Part shown: positions 1-8,520 of the stretch, in pieces
Numbering within the stretch: position 1 is the stretch's first letter
Layout: each line of letters begins with the position of its first letter
NCBI GenBank assembly: GCA_963575745.1
Contig: CAUYUJ010008563.1
Coordinates: forward strand, 1 to 30,000
DNA length: 30,000 nt
Source of the DNA: Prorocentrum cordatum
Lineage: Eukaryota; Sar; Dinophyceae; Prorocentrales; Prorocentraceae
Direction: 5' to 3'
The notes under the pieces: model-generated
Database searches by the model: none
The model's input: only the letters and a program-made list of their open reading frames with translations
What the model was told of the DNA's origin: nothing
Made by a program: the position numbers and the translations under genes

Positions 1-42
1 GTAGTAGTAGTGGTAGTAGTAGTAGTAGTAGTAGTAGTAGTC

Positions 43-80
<38 letters not shown>

Positions 81-100
81 CGTAGTAGTAGTAGTAGTGG
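1..100 (+). repeat. (GTA)n microsatellite
   Basis: About 33 GTA units with a few TCG and TGG interruptions, truncated by the window edge. Confidence 0.97.
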
Positions 101-718
101 TGGAGGGAGGGCGGGGCGAGATGACAGTTCCTGCGAGGGAGGGGGCGGCAGCCGCAGCTCCGTCCACTTCGTGGGAACGTGGCTACGCAGCCAGACCGCT
201 CCATCAGCAGCATGCTGTGCCAGAGCCTTCGGGAGTAGCTCTGCAGACCTCTGAGTGATTAGGCCTCGACACCCTCGTCGACCGAGCACACTTCTAGGAA
301 CGATGCAGATGGGTCCCCACGCAGACCTGACACCTCGAACAACGCGGGCATTCGTGAACCTTGGATCTCGCTGCTGCTCTCCGTTCCCTTGGCCATGCTC
401 TTCCCGCTGCAATCGATTTCAGCCAGCCTATGTCCACGCGGTAAGTGTTCCAAGTAGCGTAACATAATCTGCAGCGAATGGGAACCAACTCCGTGCTCCA
501 AGCCAGACCCGCAAACGTGACAAGACTCTCGAGCCCAACATCCAACTGTTGAGGAATGGCCAACGTCGTCCTCGAATCAGGCATGCGAATGTTTAGGCGC
601 CTGTTCATCATGATAATCGGGTTCTGGAGATTGTCGCAAAACTTCATCAGACAAGTGTCAGCACAGCGTGGTTTTCGAAACAAGAACGGGCGTCAACGTA
701 AAGGGACGCCCGTCCGAA
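101..718. other. Unique sequence, no gene recognised
   Basis: Mixed-composition, non-repetitive DNA. Short open frames exist on both strands, up to 129 codons on the minus strand at 294-683, but none shows a domain, motif or codon bias I can support. Confidence 0.5.
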
Positions 719-905
719 TGGGAGGCGGAGGAGGAGGAGGATGAGCAGGAGGAGGACGAGGAGGACGAGGAGGAGGAGGAGGAGGAGGACGAGGATGAGG
801 AAAAGGAGGCGGCGGAGGCTGAGGGGGAGGAGGAGGAGGAGGCCGAGGAGGAGCAGAAGGAGGAGGGAGAGGAGAAAGGAGAGGAAGAGGAAGAGAAGAC
901 GAGAA
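719..905 (+). repeat. (GGA)n purine-rich tract
   Basis: GGA/GAG triplets with scattered GAC, GAT and GCG interruptions. The stop-free Glu-rich and Ser-rich frames here are by-products of the repeat. Confidence 0.95.
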
Positions 906-1000
906 CATGAATAATACAAGTAACACAGGTAGTGACAGGACTAGTAAGAAGCATCCTACGTTTACTGGGAAGAAGAACCATAACCATACGACGGATACGC
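896..1000 (+). repeat. Spacer module copy 1 between GGA tracts
   Basis: It runs from GAAGACGAGAACA to CATACGACGGA and is A-rich, unlike its flanks. A diverged copy (roughly 70% by eye) lies at 1153-1258, each between GGA tracts. Confidence 0.65.
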
Positions 1001-1015
1001 ATAATAATGCTATTG

Positions 1016-1152
1016 GAGGAGGCGGAGAAGGAGGAGGAGGAGGAGGGGCAGGGGGAGGGGAGGGGGAGAGGGGGAGGAGGCGGAGGAGGAGGAGGAGGGG
1101 CTGAGGAAGCGGAGGAGGAGGACGAGGGTGATGAGGAGGGAGAAGAGAAACA
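1016..1152 (+). repeat. (GGA)n purine-rich tract
   Basis: GGA triplets with GGGGCA and AGGGGG interruptions. Confidence 0.95.
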
Positions 1153-1258
1153 GGAAGACGACGAGAACAAGGATAGTACACTTAAACAAAGTAATGATTG
1201 GAAGACGGGTAAGCATACTACTTTCAATGAGAAGAAGAGAAATCCGAAACATACGACG
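1153..1258 (+). repeat. Spacer module copy 2 between GGA tracts
   Basis: Diverged duplicate of 896-1000, sharing the GAAGACGA start, the GAAGAAGA core and the ACATACGACGGA end. With its GGA tract it makes a roughly 257-bp composite unit. Confidence 0.65.
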
Positions 1259-1401
1259 GAGGGAGGAGGAGGAGGTGGAGGAGGGGCAGGGGGAGGATGA
1301 GGGAGAGGGGAGGAGGAGGGGGAGGAGGAGGAGGAGGAGGAGGAGGAGGAGGAGGAGGGGCAGGAGGAGGAGGAGGGGGAGGAGGATGAGAAGGAGGAGG
1401 A
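1258..1401 (+). repeat. (GGA)n purine-rich tract
   Basis: GGA and GAG triplets with G-runs, ending just before the conserved module at 1399-1438. Confidence 0.95.
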
Positions 1402-1438
1402 CAAGTGTACACCCAAGAGCCATCAACGATGTTGGAGT
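1399..1438 (+). repeat. Dispersed 40-bp module at the edge of a GGA tract, copy 1
   Basis: It begins GACAAGTGTACACCCAAGAG and ends near GATGTTGGAGT. It matches 3080-3119 with only about four differences, and both copies sit directly 3' of a (GGA)n tract. Confidence 0.8.
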
Positions 1439-1734
1439 TAACACTCCCTCCAAATTCCCTCTTCATCGGCCTCTACAACGGGTCATTTTCACTGAGGGAA
1501 TTTGCTTCGTTTGAAGACAGCCGTTTGAAGACCCTGAAGCATGTCAAAATATTGTTCTTGGGATTCCAGCGCGACGGATCAACCTGACCGTGGCGTTGTG
1601 ACGATCCTGAATCGTGCCAGGACGCCATCCCTGGAGCTTTGAACACCGCCAACGAACGCAACTGTTACACGCACATAATCCTCAATCTTTCCAATACGCC
1701 GTTTCTGGTACGTTGATCATGGGAATCGGTAGAA
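1439..1734. other. Unique sequence, no gene recognised
   Basis: Mixed-composition DNA between the GGA-edge module and the 83-bp duplication. Nothing identifiable is seen. Confidence 0.5.
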
Positions 1735-1900
1735 CTCTTGCGAATTTTAACAACGAGTGCGCGCGGCGTTACGGCGAGAGCCACATTTTGAAAGCCACCC
1801 GCCCTTCATCCGCGAAGCTCTAGCACTTTGTTACAACGAATGCGCGCGGTGCTAAGGCGAGAGCTGCATTTTCAAAACGGCCCGCCGTGCATCTGTGAAG
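1735..1900 (+). repeat. 83-bp tandem duplication
   Basis: Two diverged units, 1735-1817 and 1818-1900, each start CTCT and share TGCGCGCGG, GGCGAGAGC and the ending GTGAAG or GCGAAG. A third unit begins at 1901 and decays. Confidence 0.8.
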
Positions 1901-2159
1901 CTCTTGCCCTTGTTTACGCTTCAGGGTCATGAATGGTGAGGATGTCTCAGGCGAAACGCCCGGCCCGCCCCACAAACTCGGACTCACGAAGGTGAAGCAC
2001 AATTCAACTCCCCGTTGGCTCTCCTCGCGTCTTTTGCGCGCGCACGCCGCCCACCTGCCGCTGCTTTCGGGCTCAAGGGTGGGACCGCTTGCTCACCAGG
2101 GGGCGAGACAGGGTGGGACCGCTTGAGTGCCACAGGGGTGCGACAGGGTTTGTTCACAG

Positions 2160-2615
2160 TCATGGGGCCGCTTGCTCGGGCACGTGCTGCGGCAGGGCCC
2201 GGTCGTTCGGGGCAGCGGCCGCCTGTCCGACAGAGTCGACCATGTCGCCCCACGACACCCGGCCCTCCAGGGCAGCGGCCCGAGGAGGAGGAGGAGGAGG
2301 AGGAGGAGGAGGAGGAGGAGGAGGAGGAGGAGGAAGCTCGCGGCACAGTTTCTGAGCCGCCGGGCGCTGCAGGCGGCAGGCGTCCTCGGCCTTGGGCTCC
2401 GGGCAGGCCAGGCGCCGGGCCGCCTGGCGGGCTGTGGCGGCGCCGCGCAAGGCCGCCTCGTCTGGCCCCAGGGAGCGCAGCGGCTCTCCCTGTCTGGAGT
2501 CTTTGACCAGCTTGCGCAGCGAAGCGGTGGGGTCCGTCTCCGCCGTGAGTTCCTCGAGCGCCGTCGTGTCCTGGCGGGCCACAGCCCCGACCACCCTGGC
2601 CAAGAAGAGGTTTGC
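2160..2615 (-). CDS. Coding-like minus-strand fragment with proline run
   Basis: About 150 codons with no in-frame ATG; the open frame enters from a Pro-Pro-Arg repeat upstream. The first part (LFLARVVGAVARQDTTALEE, then a Leu/Arg/Glu/Ala-rich segment) reads like a helical protein and uses mostly G or C at third positions. A run of about 17 prolines encoded by (CCT)n follows, then a short acidic tail ending in PEQAAP and a stop at 2160. In the adjacent frame upstream, an Ala-Gln repeat (AQAAQ) could be the true N-terminal side after a frame change in the 9-bp repeat. I do not recognise the family. It may be an exon, a gene fragment or a chance open frame in GC-rich DNA. Confidence 0.25.
   Translation of the reverse strand, partial: ANLFLARVVGAVARQDTTALEELTAETDPTASLRKLVKDSRQGEPLRSLGPDEAALRGAATARQAARRLACPEPKAEDACRLQRPAAQKLCRELPPPPPPPPPPPPPPPPPRAAALEGRVSWGDMVDSVGQAAAAPNDRALPQHVPEQAAP
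2281..2336 (+). repeat. (GAG)n microsatellite
   Basis: About 18 GAG/GGA triplets. On the minus strand they encode the proline run of the coding-like fragment. Confidence 0.95.
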
Positions 2616-2616
2616 T

Positions 2617-2682
2617 CTGGGCGGCCTGGGCGGCCTGGGCGGCCTGGGCGGCCTGCGCCTGCGCCTGCGCCTGCGCCGACCC
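2617..2682 (+). repeat. GGGCGGCCT 9-bp repeat and CTGCGC 6-bp repeat
   Basis: About four copies of a 9-bp unit are followed by about four copies of CTGCGC. Confidence 0.85.
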
Positions 2683-2780
2683 AGCCAGCCGGGCCCTGGC
2701 CCAAGTCGCCCGGCGGTCAGTCAAGCGGTCCCACCCTTCAAGGCTCGGGGTGCGACAGGGTTTATTCATAAAGAGCGAGA

Positions 2781-3045
2781 ATGGAGGAGGTGGAGGAGGA
2801 GGAGGAGGAGGAGGAGGAGGAGCAGGAGGAAGAAGCGGAGGAGGAGGAGGAGGAGGAGGAGGAGGAGGAGGAGAGGAGGAGGAGGGAGGGAGGAGGGGGG
2901 AGGGGGAGAGGGAGAGGAGGAGGAGAGGGGGAGGAGGAGGAGGAGGAGGAGGAGGAAGATGAGGAGGAGAGGAGGAAGGAGGAGGCGGGAGGACGAAGAC
3001 GAGGACGAGGACGAGGACGAGGAGGAGGAGGAGGGAGAGAAGGAG

Positions 3046-3077
<32 letters not shown>

Positions 3078-3079
3078 GG
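2781..3079 (+). repeat. (GGA)n purine-rich tract
   Basis: About 300 bp of GGA and GAG triplets with AGGGGG, GACGAG and AAG interruptions. Confidence 0.96.
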
Positions 3080-3177
3080 TTGACAAGTGTAAACCCAAGA
3101 GTCATCGACGATGTTGGAATCAGGAGCCCACGTGAAAACCCAAGAGTCACCAACGTCACCAAGTGCAAACCCAAGAG
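3080..3177 (+). repeat. Dispersed GGA-edge module, copy 2 with two extra partial units
   Basis: Positions 3080-3119 match 1399-1438. Two shorter versions follow, at about 3132-3148 and 3156-3176, each with AAACCCAAGAGTC. Confidence 0.75.
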
Positions 3178-3182
3178 TCCAA

Positions 3183-3398
3183 GGATGATGATGATGCTGA
3201 TGATGATGATGATGATGAGGAGGAGGAGGAGGAGGAGGAGGAGGGAGGCGGAGGAGGAGGAGGAGGACGACGGGGGAGGAGGAGGAGGAGGAGGAGGAGG
3301 AGGAGGAGGAGGAGGAGGAGGATGAGGATGAGGATGCGGATGAGGATGAGGATGAGGAGGAGGAGGAAGAGGAAGAGGAAGAGGAGGAGGAGGACGAA

Positions 3399-3442
<44 letters not shown>

Positions 3443-3525
3443 TGAGGAGGAGGAGGAGGAGGAGGAAGAGGAGGAGGAAGTGGATGAGGAGGAGGAAGAT
3501 GAGGAGGAAGAGGAGGGAGAAGCAA
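3183..3525 (+). repeat. (GAT)n to (GGA)n and (GAG)n composite microsatellite
   Basis: It starts as GAT triplets, changes to GGA/GAG, then GATGAG and GACGAG six-base patterns. Confidence 0.95.
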
Positions 3526-4143
3526 GGTCGAGCGGCAGCCGCAGCAGCAGCTGGCCGGGGAGAGGGGGTGGAGTGGGCCTCGCTGCCTGTCGCTTGGCGC
3601 GCCGCGCGGCACCTTGCGAGGGGCTCGAAAAGGCCCCCCGCCGCGCCTCGAGACATCCTGCAGGGCCAGGGGTGATCTTACCCGGGTTTGGGTGCAGGAT
3701 CCTGCAGGATTTTGCAGGATCCTGCAAGGCCCGACTGACCCAGGCTTGGATAGACCCGAGCCAGTACATCCCGACTTCAGGCCGATGTTCGAGGACTTCC
3801 ACATGGGCGACGTGAGAACACACGGGGTTATTTTCGTCGACATCGGCGCATGCGTTGCCCGCGTAAGGTCGCGCGGAAGCGCCCTCGTCTCCCATTCAAC
3901 GTGCCACGCCGGCGGCCCGCATGAGCTGCCGCGTGCGGGAATCCGGTCCTGAGGTTGCGTTGTTTTCGGGCCCTCGGGGCCCCCCGCGGGCCCGGGAGTG
4001 TCAGACAGCGGCTCATGATGAAGATCTCTCGTCCGGGGGGGGGGCTCTGGGGTCCAGGACCCGTTTCCATCAGGCCCTCCTCCCCGCATATCGCTATTTT
4101 TCCCTCGCTTCCCCTTTTTGGGGGTCTCCCAAGATGCTCGATG
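3526..4143. other. GC-rich unique sequence, no gene recognised
   Basis: An open frame of 112 codons at 3614-3952 (+) shows no motif I can support. Two copies of the 14-bp palindrome TGCAGGATCCTGCA lie at 3693-3706 and 3713-3726. Confidence 0.5.
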
Positions 4144-4947
4144 CTTCCCAGATGGGTTCCGAGCGGATGGGTTCGGAGGATTGCACCGCTCGATGCGAAG
4201 CCTGCTTTGTTCAGTGCTGGCGTCGCCGATGTATCACCGACGCATCGCCGAGGCATCACCGATGCACTGGCGATGTGTCGGCGTCGCCTCGACCTGCTGA
4301 TGCCTCTGTGCGCGTCGCCCCCCAGGGGCGACGCGCGCGCCGAGAAGCCTTGTTGTATGTGCGCGGTGGTGAGCGCTTTCTGGTCACACGGCTCGAGAAG
4401 ACGAGGGGGAGGAGGAGGAGGAGGAGGAGGAGGAGGAGGAGGAGGAGGAGGAGGAGGAGGACAACGACGAGGACAGGACGAGGACGAGAGGAGGAGGAGG
4501 AGGGAGGAGGAGGAGAGGAGGAGGAGGTAGGCGGCGGAGGAGGAGGAGGAGCAGGAGGAGGCGCAGGAGGAGGAGGAGGAGGAGGAGGAGGAGGAGGAGG
4601 AAGAGGCGGAGGCGGACGAGGAAGAGGTGGAGGAGGCGGAGGAGGAGGAGGCGGAGGAGGAGGGGGAGGCAGAGGAGGAGGAGGCTTAGGAGGATGAGGA
4701 GGAGAAGAAGGAGGAAGAGGAAGAGGAGGAGGAGGAGGAACAGGTGGGGGCTGAGGACTGGGTGGGGGGCCCTTCCATCTGGTGGCTGGCGCTTTCTGGT
4801 CACACGGGCGCTCTATTACAAGATGGTGGCGCTATGCGCTTCGGTCGGACGCACGCCTCCAGGGAGGACGCACAGCACTGGTCTGTCCTCCTGCATCCCA
4901 GTGTGGCGCGATCCTCCGACGCCACCTGCTCGGACCCCATCCGGGAG
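4144..4947. mobile_element. TIR element family B, long copy with internal GGA tract
   Basis: The left arm at about 4144-4187 (CTTCCCAGATGGGTTCCGAG and on) and the inverted right arm at about 4904-4947 match the TIRs of the 5509-5739 element. The left interior carries GATGCATCGCC-like repeats as in the short copy. A 19-bp exact direct repeat, GCGCTTTCTGGTCACACGG, lies at 4373-4391 and 4789-4807, on either side of the GGA tract. No transposase is present. Confidence 0.5.
4402..4742 (+). repeat. (GGA)n purine-rich tract
   Basis: About 340 bp of GGA/GAG triplets with GACGAG and GGCGGA interruptions, inside the long family-B element. Confidence 0.96.
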
Positions 4948-5053
4948 CTCTTTACCCAGGACGTTGCGGAGGTGCGGCGCGGCGGCCAGCCTCTGGCCCC
5001 CCCGCTCTCGGCAGTCGCCCGGCCGCCGCCTGCGCTCGGGCAGGTCGGAGGTA

Positions 5054-5307
5054 GGGCAACGAGATCGACACCTGTGCACCGCTCCCTGGCCAGGCTCATC
5101 CTGAACCCAGGAGCTGTGTATACGTCCTCCTGGCCAAGCCAGGAGGGCGTGGTGTATACACCGCTTCGGAGGAGGATGAAGAGGAGGAGGAGGAGGAGGA
5201 GGAGGAAGAGGAGGAAGAGGTGGAGGAAGAGGAGGAGGAGGTGGAGGAGGAGGGTTCAGGATGGGCCTGGCCAGGGAGTGGTGGGCATGTATAGATCTCG
5301 TCGCCCT
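5054..5307. mobile_element. Foldback element with 55-bp inverted arms around a GGA tract
   Basis: The arm 5054-5108 is the inverted copy of 5252-5307; 47 of 55 positions match in my alignment. Weaker inverted similarity continues outward to about 4995 and 5370. Inside, 5113-5160 is a nested hairpin (TCCTGGC and GCCAGGA around CAA, framed by GTGTATAC copies), followed by (GGA)n. No coding capacity is seen. Confidence 0.65.
5164..5251 (+). repeat. (GGA)n purine-rich tract
   Basis: GGA/GAG triplets with AAG and GTG interruptions, lying between the arms of the foldback element. Confidence 0.93.
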
Positions 5308-5443
5308 AGGACCAGGGGCGGGCCGAGGCAGCGGCAGGTGGCCTTCGGGGGGGGGGGCATGCCGTCGCCACGGCTGGACGCAGCTCGGGAGACTGGTGCG
5401 TTCGGGCCCCGGGAGGGCACCGGGGACCGCCTCTGAGCCGCCG

Positions 5444-5482
5444 GTGTCCCAGCTCGCCCTGCTCCGACGAGGCGGACTGATT
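5444..5482 (+). repeat. Direct repeat flanking family-B element, left
   Basis: It starts GTGTCCCAGCTCGC and ends GGCGGACTG. It matches 5743-5781 with about five differences, a period of about 299 bp. Confidence 0.75.
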
Positions 5483-5508
5483 CCAGGTGTTGTTGTTTCA
5501 ATCTACGT

Positions 5509-5739
5509 AGGCCTCCCAGATGGGGTCGGAGTAGATGGGGTCGGAGGGTCGCACCGATGCATCGGCGATGCGACTCGATGCGGAGCCCGATTTTCTCTTC
5601 GACGATTGCGCCGATGCTTCGCTGACGTCGCCGATGCATCGCCAGCGCATCGCCGATACGTCGCCGATGTATCGTCGATGTCTCGGCGATGCGGCGCGAT
5701 CCTCCGACCCTACTTACTTCGAACCCATCTAGGAGGCCT
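5509..5739. mobile_element. TIR element family B, short copy (MITE-like)
   Basis: The 46-bp terminal inverted repeats 5509-5554 and 5694-5739 match at 38 of 46 positions. They start AGGCCTCC on each side. The interior consists of short palindromic repeats of the GATGCATCGCC type. The element is flanked by longer direct repeats at 5444-5482 and 5743-5781. Confidence 0.65.
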
Positions 5740-5742
5740 CTA

Positions 5743-5781
5743 GTGTCCCAGCTCGCTCTGCTCCCAAGAGGTGGACTGTTT
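5743..5781 (+). repeat. Direct repeat flanking family-B element, right
   Basis: Second copy of 5444-5482. At about 39 bp it is too long for an ordinary DNA-transposon target duplication, so a tandem duplication is more likely. Confidence 0.75.
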
Positions 5782-6319
5782 TTCGGTATTGTCATTTGAG
5801 GCAGCTATTTTGTGTTCATAACGAGTCGCGCGGCGGGGTCGCCGGGCAAGGAAGGGTCTCCTTCGGTCAGCGAGGGCCTCGGTTGTCCTGGCCTCGCCTG
5901 CATTTTTTGTTGTGGTCGTGCGGTTTTGTGTCTGTGTCTTGCTGCTGTCTGTGGCTCTCTGTTCTGGGTCCTGGGGTCCCAGGTCCAGGGTCGGAAACGC
6001 ATTCCGCTCGGGTGCTCGATCGTGCCCGTCCTCCTTGCCAGAACCAGCAGCCTCATTCGCCTGCGCGCAGCAGACTGCTGATGGACCATCGAGGGCCGCC
6101 GATGGGGCCGCCGTAGGCCGCGGGAGCTCGCCGGAGATCGCCTGACATTGCTGGTGGCCGATGTGTGGCAGAGGGTTCCGTGAGCGCGCAAGCTTCAGTG
6201 GGCGGTCTGGAGATGAGGCCTTGAGGGATGGCTTCCACGTTGAGCTTGCACTGCTCGAGGCCCATCGTCCCTGGGGCGCCCTCTCGAAAAACATAACACT
6301 GCATGAATGCCCTCTTTCT
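5782..6319. other. Unique sequence, no gene recognised
   Basis: GC-rich with a TG-rich stretch near 5900-5960. Overlapping open frames on both strands lack recognisable motifs. Confidence 0.5.
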
Positions 6320-6496
6320 TCTCCTCGTCGTCGTCCTCCTCCTCCTCCTCCTCCTCCTCGTCCTTCTCCTCCTAATCCTCCTCCTCCTCCTCCTCCTCCT
6401 CCTTGTCCTTCTCCTCGTCCTCCTCCATCAACGTTGAAGGTCCTCCTCCTCCTCCTCCTCCTCCTCCTCCCACTCGTCGTCCTCCTATTCCTCTAG
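6320..6496 (+). repeat. (TCC)n pyrimidine-rich microsatellite
   Basis: TCC/CCT triplets interrupted by TCGTCC and a 20-bp unique patch near 6425. This is the opposite strand sense to the GGA tracts upstream. Confidence 0.95.
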
Positions 6497-6521
6497 GGGA
6501 ACAAAAGGTGCATATCTAGGT

Positions 6522-6660
6522 TGTCACAGAGGTCCGCAAGGATTTCTCGGATCGGCTCTGGACCCCCCCTCGCTGGTGCGCAGAGCGCGCCTGGGGCGGC
6601 GCTGGAGGCGCCACTAGGGGGTCCAGCACCGATCCAAGAAATCCTCGCGAAGCTCTGACA
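6522..6660. mobile_element. TIR element family C, copy 1 (MITE-like)
   Basis: The left arm, TGTCACAGAGGTCCGCAAGG continuing to GGACCCCC at about 6567, is repeated in inverse at 6617-6660. The shared core is GGATTTCT, then GGATCGG, then CTGGACCCCC. The total is about 139 bp with no coding capacity. A relative lies at 20985-21130. Confidence 0.65.
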
Positions 6661-6795
6661 GTTTCTGTTCATTACGTTTTTCCCTCCCCGCCATCCCCTG
6701 GGGCCCCATCTCTGAACCGCCGATGCAGGGTTCGGGGAGACACCTCCGCAGGATGACCAGTACCTCTCCGCGCTCGTCGCGCCCAGCGCCATACG

Positions 6796-6975
6796 GGCAG
6801 CGTTAGGGGGATCTGCTCAGGAGGAGATGCATCGACCCCCAATCGCCCATTCAAGAGGCCTGATTGGCCTGGGTGGTTTCGATATCGGGGGCCTATCGCT
6901 GATCTATGGGCGACGTATCGCTGATTCAAGCTCGATGTTTCCCCTATGAGCGGATCCCCTTTGATTTTTGCCCCT
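6796..6975. mobile_element. Putative foldback element
   Basis: The left arm near 6796-6835 (GGGCAGCG then GGGGGATCTGCTCA and GCATCGAC) resembles the inverse of 6931-6975 (AGGGGATCCGCTCA, ACATCGAG). The match is imperfect and short. Confidence 0.35.
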
Positions 6976-7649
6976 CAGAGGCCCTGTTCCCGGCAGAGTC
7001 CTCGTCTGGCGCCCCCTCCGCGATCATCCCGTCGATTCTGTACAGCGGCGCCATGTTTCTGCGCGACGGATCTTTGGCAGGGCCTCCCAAGCAGGCCGAT
7101 TTGAAGAGAGTTGTTGGGACGGGTTGGGAGGGGGAGGGGGATGAGGGGAGGGGAGAGGACCAGAAGGAAGAGAAGTGCAGGAGGGGGAGCGTGAGACTCA
7201 GAGGAGTCAAGTTGAGACAACGGCACGGGGAACCTGAAAACATCAGCGGCGGCCGGGCCCGGTTGTGTTTGCAAACTTGGGCTCTCGTTTTTTTTTCCTC
7301 AGGCGGCGAAGGAACCCTGAAAAGAGGTAGTGTAGTTGACCCTTTCTGTGTTTCCAGCCGCTTATGTTTTTTTTGTGTGGGGGGGGAGGCGCGCGCGCCC
7401 CGCCCGGATGGGCGCGGTCAGATCTTTGTTTTTCTCTTCCGCCCGCTCATGATATTTCTTCTGGACCAGCTTGTTTTGTTGTTTGGTTTGCGGCTTCGCT
7501 GGTTGTTCACTGGTCTGTGGTTTCTTTGCTCTCCCCCCCCCCGCTTCCTGTGGTTTGTTGGGCCGCCGCCAGCAACTCTTTTTGATTCGCTGCGGGCCTG
7601 CCGCTGTGTTTGTAGTTTGCGGCTTCGGCAGGGTGCTCCTTCGCCACGC
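6976..7649. other. Unique sequence, no gene recognised
   Basis: A + strand frame is open through 6906-7793 (295 codons), but it runs through G-rich, T-rich and (TG)n stretches and has no recognisable domain. I do not call it. Confidence 0.5.
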
Positions 7650-7656
7650 CAGAACC

Positions 7657-7692
7657 TTTGTGTGTTTGTGTGTGTGTGTGTGTGTGTGCGTG
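7657..7692 (+). repeat. (TG)n dinucleotide repeat
   Basis: About 15 TG units with TTTG and GCG interruptions. Confidence 0.9.
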
Positions 7693-8114
7693 TTTTTGTT
7701 GGCCGATTCATTGATACCAATTGTTTGGGCCGCCCCCGCCCCTCCCAGGCCACCATCATTATCTCTATTTTTCCGCTGCGGGCCAGCGCGTGACGTCTCC
7801 ATGGCTGGGCTCGCCTGGGGGGCTGCTTGCCACCTCCGTTGGCGCGGCGCTGGGTTTGGGCCGGCTGAGGGCCTCGCAAGAGCATGACGGGCGCGCTGTT
7901 TTATTTTCTCTGGGGCTGGGGCCCGCTTTTTTTGGTGTTGTTGATGTTGTTGTTGTTGTTGTTGAACTCTCATTTCTGACTATTTCTTGTTTATCTCCCC
8001 TCGCCGGTGCATATTGTTTGTTCTCAATCAAAGTATGCCCCTCGACGCTCGCACCCTGTTCTTTGACAGGGGAAGTCTTGATGCTAAAACTGCGCCCCTG
8101 GCCCCCCGGATTAC
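7693..8114. other. Unique sequence with a short (TTG)n tract
   Basis: A (TTG)n run lies at about 7932-7964 and a short (CAA)n run at 8113-8126. No gene is recognised. Confidence 0.6.
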
Positions 8115-8127
8115 AACAACAACAACG

Positions 8128-8520
8128 GCTCCCGCGTAAGATTTCTTTCACATTTACTCAGGACCCCCGCTCCCGCCTGAGACTTCCTCACAATATACTC
8201 AGGATCGGTGCTCCAGCCTTTGACTTCCTCGCGATTTAGTCAGGACCCCCGCTACCATCTGAGACTTCCTCACAATTTACTCAGGAACAGCGCTCCCGCT
8301 TGAGACTTCCTTGTAATCGAATCAAGACTTCTTTGCAATTTAATCAAGACCCCCGCTCCCGCCAGAGAACCCTTCACATTCTATTCAGGAATTGCGCTCT
8401 CGCCTGTGACTGCCATGCAATGTATTTCACATCGCGCTTTCGACGCTCAGGAAACACGCTGCGCCAAGGACGCCGTCACAATTTACTTAGGAATCGCACT
8501 CTCGCCATACTCAGGCACCT
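8128..8520 (+). repeat. 41-bp minisatellite
   Basis: ACTCAGGA-type boxes recur at 8156, 8197, 8238 and 8279, a 41-bp period. The unit contains GGACCCCCGCTCCCGCC, GAGACTTCCT and CACAATTTA. Later copies up to about 8520 are increasingly diverged. Confidence 0.85.

Larger units (their letters stand above)
2073..2741. mobile_element. TIR-flanked block (putative non-autonomous DNA element)
   Basis: The left arm at 2073-2097 and the right arm at 2715-2741 are inverted repeats sharing AAGGGTGGGACCGCTTG exactly, followed by a loosely matching CTCACC or CTGACC. A direct repeat, GGGGTGCGACAGGGTTT, lies at about 2136-2153 and 2748-2765. The block contains a GC-rich, coding-like minus-strand frame and a (GAG)n tract. 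No transposase is visible. Confidence 0.45.

Noticed and set aside
2062-2076. Partial spliced leader (GGCTCAAG) at 2069-2076
   Set aside because: Only eight bases match and the upstream bases differ from the SL; this is expected by chance.
719-5251. Long Ser/Pro/Leu-rich minus-strand and Glu/Gly/Arg-rich plus-strand ORFs, including the 701-codon frame at 1984-4089
   Set aside because: They are translations of GGA/CCT triplet repeats. Only the 2160-2615 segment shows coding-like codon use.
6906-7793. 295-codon + strand ORF
   Set aside because: It passes through G-runs, T-runs and a (TG)n repeat and contains no domain or consistent codon bias.
8156-8520. CRISPR array in the regularly spaced 41-bp repeats
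   Set aside because: The whole unit, not a short repeat with unique spacers, is conserved and diverging, so it is a minisatellite in eukaryotic DNA.
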